Assembly: GCF_001421885.1 (NCBI RefSeq)
Contig: NZ_LMLH01000002.1
Location: forward strand, 69,813-133,812
DNA length: 64,000 bases
Origin: Pseudomonas sp. Leaf48
GTDB lineage: Bacteria; Pseudomonadota; Gammaproteobacteria; Pseudomonadales; Pseudomonadaceae
Reading direction: 5' to 3'
The notes beneath the pieces are model-generated. The model saw only the letters and a list, made by a program, of their open reading frames with translations. It was not told the origin of the DNA and did not search any database. Of the stretch, positions 60,424 through 64,000 are shown piece after piece; position 1 is the stretch's first letter, and each line of letters begins with the position of its first letter. Position numbers and translations under genes: made by a program.

Positions 60424-62568
60424 TTAGAACACCGTGCCCTTGGCCGCCTTCTCCAGCAACAGCGCAGGCGGTGCGAATCGATCCCCGTACTGCCCGGCCA
60501 GATACTGGGCGCGTGCGACAAAATCCTGCACGCCATACTGATTGATGAATTGCAGTGCGCCACCGGTCCAGGCGGCGAAGCCGATGCCGAAGATCGAGCC
60601 GACGTTGGCATCCGCCGTTGAGGTCAGCACGCCCTCCTCCAGGCAACGCACAGTTTCGATGGCTTGTACAAATAACAGGCGATCACGCACATCCTTGGGT
60701 GAAATCTGCCCGTCGGCTTTCTCGAAGCGGGTTTTCAGCTCCGGCCACAGATGCTTCTGGCCACCGGCCGGGTACTCGTAGAAACCCCCTCCGGCAGCCT
60801 TGCCTACACGCTTGTACTCATTGAGCAGCAAGTCAATCACGGCGAACGCCGGATGCTCTTGCAGCGGCGTGCCTTGCGCCTGCAGGTCTTTGGCGGTTTG
60901 CTGGCGAATGTGGTCCATCAGGCTCAGGGACACTTCATCAGAGATCGCCAGTGGCCCCACGGGCATGCCGGCCTTGCGCGCTTCAGTCTCGATCATCGCC
61001 GCGCTGATGCCTTCGCCGAGCATGGCGATGCCTTCGTTGGTAAAGGTGCCGAACACTCGCGAGGTGAAGAAACCACGGCTGTCGTTGACCACAATCGGGG
61101 TTTTCTTGATTTGCAGGACAAAATCAAAGCCGCGAGCCAGAGTTTCATCGCTGGTGTTGGCGCCCTTGATGATCTCCACCAATGGCATTTTTTCCACCGG
61201 ACTGAAGAAATGCAGGCCGATGAACTTGCTCTGGTCGGGTACGGCGGTGGCCAGGCCGCTGATCGGCAAGGTCGAGGTGTTCGAAGCGATCACGGCGTCG
61301 GCACCGACCACTTGCTGCGCGGCCAGGGAGACCTTGGCCTTGAGCTCACGGTCCTCGAACACAGCTTCGATGATCAGATCGCAACCAGCCAGGTCGGCAT
61401 CGCTTTCGCTCGCCTGGATGCGTGCCAGCACCGCCTCGCGCTGCTCGGCGCTCATCTGGCCGCGCGCGACTTTCTTGTCCAGCAACGCCGCCGAATGCGC
61501 CTTGCCCTTCTCGGCGGCGGCGAGACTGATGTCCTTGAGCACCACCTCGACCCCTGCCGAGGCGCTGACAAAGGCGATACCGGCGCCCATCATCCCGGCA
61601 CCCAGCACGCCCACTTTGCGCGTGACATAGGGTGCAAATCCCTGGGGTCGCGAGCCTCCGGCATTGATTTCGTTGAGCTGAAACCAGAAGGTGCCGATCA
61701 GGTTTTTCGATATTTGCCCGGTGGTCAGTTCGGTGAAGTAACGGGTTTCGATCAGATGCGCCGTGTCAAAATCCACCTGGGCACCCTCGACCGCGGCACA
61801 GAGGATTTTCTCCGGGGCAGGCATCGTGCCCTGAGTCTTGCTGCGCAGGATCGATGGCGCAATGGCAAGCATTTGCGCGACTTTCGGGTTCGATGGCGTA
61901 CCACCGGGAATCTGGTAGCCCTTCACATCCCAGCGCTGCACCGCCGCCGGATTGGCGAGAATCCACGCCCGCGCCCGGGCCAGCAAGTCATCCAGGTCTG
62001 TGGCGAGCTCATCGATCAACCCAGCCTGCAACGCCTGCTGCGGCCGCACCTTCTTGCCTTCGAGCAGATAAGGCAGGGCCTTCTCCTGGCCGAGCATGCG
62101 CACCATGCGCACCACTCCGCCGCCACCCGGCAGCAGGCCGAGAGTCACTTCCGGCAGGCCAAGCTGCACCGACGGATGATCCACGACCACCCGGTGATGA
62201 CAGGCCAGGCAGATTTCCCAGCCTCCACCCAGGGCCGCGCCGTTGATCGCCGCGACCACCGGTTTGCCGAGGGTCTCCAGGGTGCGCAACTGCCCCTTGA
62301 GGGTCAGGACCATGTCGTAGAAGGCCTTGGCCTCGGGCTTGCCGACCTTGATCAGTTCATTGAGGTCGCCGCCGGCAAAAAAGGTTTTCTTCGCCGAGGT
62401 GATGATCACGCCGGCGATGGCGTCCTTGTCGGCCACCAGCTGCGCGACGCAGTCAGCCATGGCCTCGCGGTACACGGCATTCATGGTGTTGGCGCTCTGG
62501 CCCGGCATGTCGATGGTCAGGACAACAATGCGATCCTGGTCCTTTTCGTAACGAATGGCTTGGGTCAT
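60424..62568 (-). CDS. FadB-like enoyl-CoA hydratase / 3-hydroxyacyl-CoA dehydrogenase
   Basis: 714 residues, a bifunctional beta-oxidation enzyme. The N-terminal crotonase domain has TFFAGGDLNELIK, INGAALGGGWEICLACHHR and PEVTLGLLPGGGGVVRMVR, with both catalytic glutamates. The central NAD domain is VGVLGAGMMGAGIAFVSASA, and the dehydrogenase continues with GLHFFSPVEKMPLVEII (His-Glu dyad) and C-terminal helices. It pairs with the thiolase gene 24 bases upstream as a fatty acid degradation operon, distinct from classical fadBA by sequence type. Confidence 0.93.
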   Translation of the reverse strand: MTQAIRYEKDQDRIVVLTIDMPGQSANTMNAVYREAMADCVAQLVADKDAIAGVIITSAKKTFFAGGDLNELIKVGKPEAKAFYDMVLTLKGQLRTLETLGKPVVAAINGAALGGGWEICLACHHRVVVDHPSVQLGLPEVTLGLLPGGGGVVRMVRMLGQEKALPYLLEGKKVRPQQALQAGLIDELATDLDDLLARARAWILANPAAVQRWDVKGYQIPGGTPSNPKVAQMLAIAPSILRSKTQGTMPAPEKILCAAVEGAQVDFDTAHLIETRYFTELTTGQISKNLIGTFWFQLNEINAGGSRPQGFAPYVTRKVGVLGAGMMGAGIAFVSASAGVEVVLKDISLAAAEKGKAHSAALLDKKVARGQMSAEQREAVLARIQASESDADLAGCDLIIEAVFEDRELKAKVSLAAQQVVGADAVIASNTSTLPISGLATAVPDQSKFIGLHFFSPVEKMPLVEIIKGANTSDETLARGFDFVLQIKKTPIVVNDSRGFFTSRVFGTFTNEGIAMLGEGISAAMIETEARKAGMPVGPLAISDEVSLSLMDHIRQQTAKDLQAQGTPLQEHPAFAVIDLLLNEYKRVGKAAGGGFYEYPAGGQKHLWPELKTRFEKADGQISPKDVRDRLLFVQAIETVRCLEEGVLTSTADANVGSIFGIGFAAWTGGALQFINQYGVQDFVARAQYLAGQYGDRFAPPALLLEKAAKGTVF

Positions 62569-62592
62569 GTCACTTTTCCTTGAATGGCGGGC

Positions 62593-63798
62593 TCAGAGGC
62601 GTTCGATGATGGTGGCAATGCCCATGCCGCCGCCGACACACAGAGTCGCGAGGCCGTAACGCAGGCGCCGGGTTTCCAGTTCATCGAGCAGTGTGCCGAG
62701 GATCGCGCAGCCGGTGGCGCCCAGCGGGTGGCCCATGGCGATGGAGCCGCCATTGACGTTGACCTTGTCCGGGTCGACGGCCATGTCCTTGATAAACTTC
62801 AACACCACGGACGCGAACGCCTCATTGACCTCGAACAGGTCAATGTCTTCGACCCGCAGCCCGGCCTTGACCAGCGCCTTGCGGGTAGCCGGCGCGGGGC
62901 CGGTGAGCATGATGGTCGGGTCTGTACTGGTGACCGCCGTGGCGACGATTCGCGCCCGTGGCTGCAAGCCCAGCGCCCGGCCCTTGGCCTCGGAGCCGAT
63001 CAGCATCAAGGCCGCGCCATCGACGATCCCGGAACTGTTGCCGGGAGTGTGGACATGATTGATCCGTTCTACATGGCTGTAGACCCTCAGCGCGGTCGCG
63101 TCGAAACCCATCTGCCCCATCATCTCGAAACTCGGCTTGAGCTTGCCCAGGCCTTCCAGGGTCGAATCGGCGCGAATGAATTCATCGTGATCGAGCAGGA
63201 TGATGCCGTTCTGGTCCTGCACCGGCACCAGCGACTTGTTGAACGAGCCATCCGCCCGGGCCCGCGCCGCTTTCTGCTGGGAATGCAGCGCATAGGCATC
63301 GACGTCCTGACGGCTGAAGCCTTCAAGGGTGGCGATCAGGTCGGCGCCTACACCCTGAGGGGTGAAGTGACTGTGCAGGTTGGTTGCCGGGTCCAGTGCC
63401 CACGCACCGCCATCGCTGCCCATCGGCACCCGCGACATCGACTCGACGCCACCGACCACCACCAGGTCCTCAAAACCGGAACGCACTTTCATGGCGCCGA
63501 GGTTCACCGCCTCCAGCCCCGAGGCGCAGAACCGGTTGATCTGCACCCCGGCGACGCTGACGTCCCAATCAGCCACCTGAGCCGCAGTCTTGGCGATGTC
63601 GCTGCCTTGATCGCCGATCGGCGTCACGCAACCGAGCACCACATCATCGACCTGGCTGGTGTCCAGGGCAGTGCGCTGTTGCAGTGCGGTGAGCAAACCT
63701 GCCACCAGATTCACCGGTTTGACGCTGTGCAGCGCGCCATCGGCCTTACCTTTGCCACGGGGCGTGCGTAATGCGTCGAAAATCAAAGCCTGGGTCAT
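62593..63798 (-). CDS. Acetyl-CoA C-acyltransferase (thiolase)
   Basis: 401 residues. Thiolase motifs are [19 protein letters not shown] (acyl-binding cysteine), [34 protein letters not shown] (active His) and the C-terminal [18 protein letters not shown] (second Cys). It precedes the FadB-like gene in the same operon and would catalyse the last beta-oxidation step. Confidence 0.95.
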   Translation of the reverse strand: MTQALIFDALRTPRGKGKADGALHSVKPVNLVAGLLTALQQRTALDTSQVDDVVLGCVTPIGDQGSDIAKTAAQVADWDVSVAGVQINRFCASGLEAVNLGAMKVRSGFEDLVVVGGVESMSRVPMGSDGGAWALDPATNLHSHFTPQGVGADLIATLEGFSRQDVDAYALHSQQKAARARADGSFNKSLVPVQDQNGIILLDHDEFIRADSTLEGLGKLKPSFEMMGQMGFDATALRVYSHVERINHVHTPGNSSGIVDGAALMLIGSEAKGRALGLQPRARIVATAVTSTDPTIMLTGPAPATRKALVKAGLRVEDIDLFEVNEAFASVVLKFIKDMAVDPDKVNVNGGSIAMGHPLGATGCAILGTLLDELETRRLRYGLATLCVGGGMGIATIIERL

Positions 63799-64000
63799 GA
63801 CGTCCTCGAACCTGATGGTGATGAAGAACAGGCTTCCACCTTATTCCGAGCCCGCATCGATTCAATGACCGCAACGCTCACTGACGTTGACGTGCACGCT
63901 CAGACGGACGGTCATTGGTCCGCGGATGAACCGTTTCAGGAGGCCAAGCTGTCTAGCTAACGGGCGCGCATGTTGCTGGCAATATGCCTCATGCTTTTTT
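63799..64000. promoter_or_regulatory. Upstream region of the thiolase operon with a dyad
   Basis: CAATGACCG (63863-63871) and CGGTCATTG (63909-63917) form a perfect inverted repeat 37 bases apart, and TGAA-CCGT-TTCA lies near 63930. They may be regulator sites. I see no gene in these 202 bases. Confidence 0.35.

Noticed and set aside
60751-62583. 610-codon plus-strand open frame
   Set aside because: Antisense to the FadB-like gene and without any recognisable domain.

Overview
The window reads as chromosomal DNA of a fluorescent-type Pseudomonas. The evidence is the gene order nasS-nasT-nasA-kinase-nirB-nirD-nasC-cobA-oprF-sigX-cmpX-cfrX-cmaX-rraA-hydrolase-ppsA-ppsR, which I recall from Pseudomonas genomes, the GntR-prpB-prpC-acnD-prpF methylcitrate cluster, high G+C codon use, and many REP-type palindromes (GTGGGAGCGGGCTTGCTCGCG and variants) between genes.

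Layout. 1-611 is the start of pyrD (minus strand, cut by the window edge). 701-12433 is the nitrate assimilation block: sensor NasS, ANTAR antiterminator NasT, nitrate transporter, a fused protein phosphatase/kinase, nitrite reductase NirBD, nitrate reductase and the siroheme methyltransferase CobA. Three transcription units start with a sigma-54-like promoter followed by an attenuator. Two of these leaders carry a clear pair of hexaloop hairpins of the kind bound by ANTAR proteins; the third is degenerate. 12475-20763 holds the OprF porin, the envelope-stress sigma factor SigX and its neighbours, RraA, a lipase-like hydrolase and PEP synthase, with the divergent regulator ppsR to 21582. 21645-28692 is the propionate (2-methylcitrate) cluster and its GntR regulator with palindromic operators. 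28906-31969 is a three-gene cassette: exported retropepsin-like protease, inactive transglutaminase with seven membrane helices, and ATP-grasp ligase. 32382-38203 carries pabB, thrH, cysH, a LysR/SDR divergent pair and a HAD phosphatase. 38389-41432 is a run of small, mostly secreted or acidic proteins, including two paralogous glycine-zipper proteins. 41729-50044 is a DUF1329 protein and a dense signalling group: hybrid kinase, HD-GYP regulator, membrane-bound winged-helix regulator with a FidL-like partner, and a receiver protein. A HicAB pair follows.

51231-55674 is a degraded prophage integrated in a tRNA-Ser(GGA) gene. Its ends are 91-bp near-identical direct repeats. It keeps a DUF2513 gene, the C-terminal part of a portal gene, the catalytic half of a tyrosine integrase, and an A+T-rich 527-residue gene next to the tRNA with an apparent PD-(D/E)XK nuclease signature. 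That last gene is the best candidate for an undescribed (probably anti-phage) function. The rest, to 63798, is lipid-related and housekeeping: crotonase, PlsC-type acyltransferase, CorA-like channel, glutamine amidotransferase, and a FadB-like/thiolase operon.

A short repeat family with TAAYGCTGTTCACTTAAG ends has entered the loops of two intrinsic terminators (near 40650 and 56770), each time with a 12-14-bp duplication of the loop. It looks like a terminator-targeting miniature mobile element.
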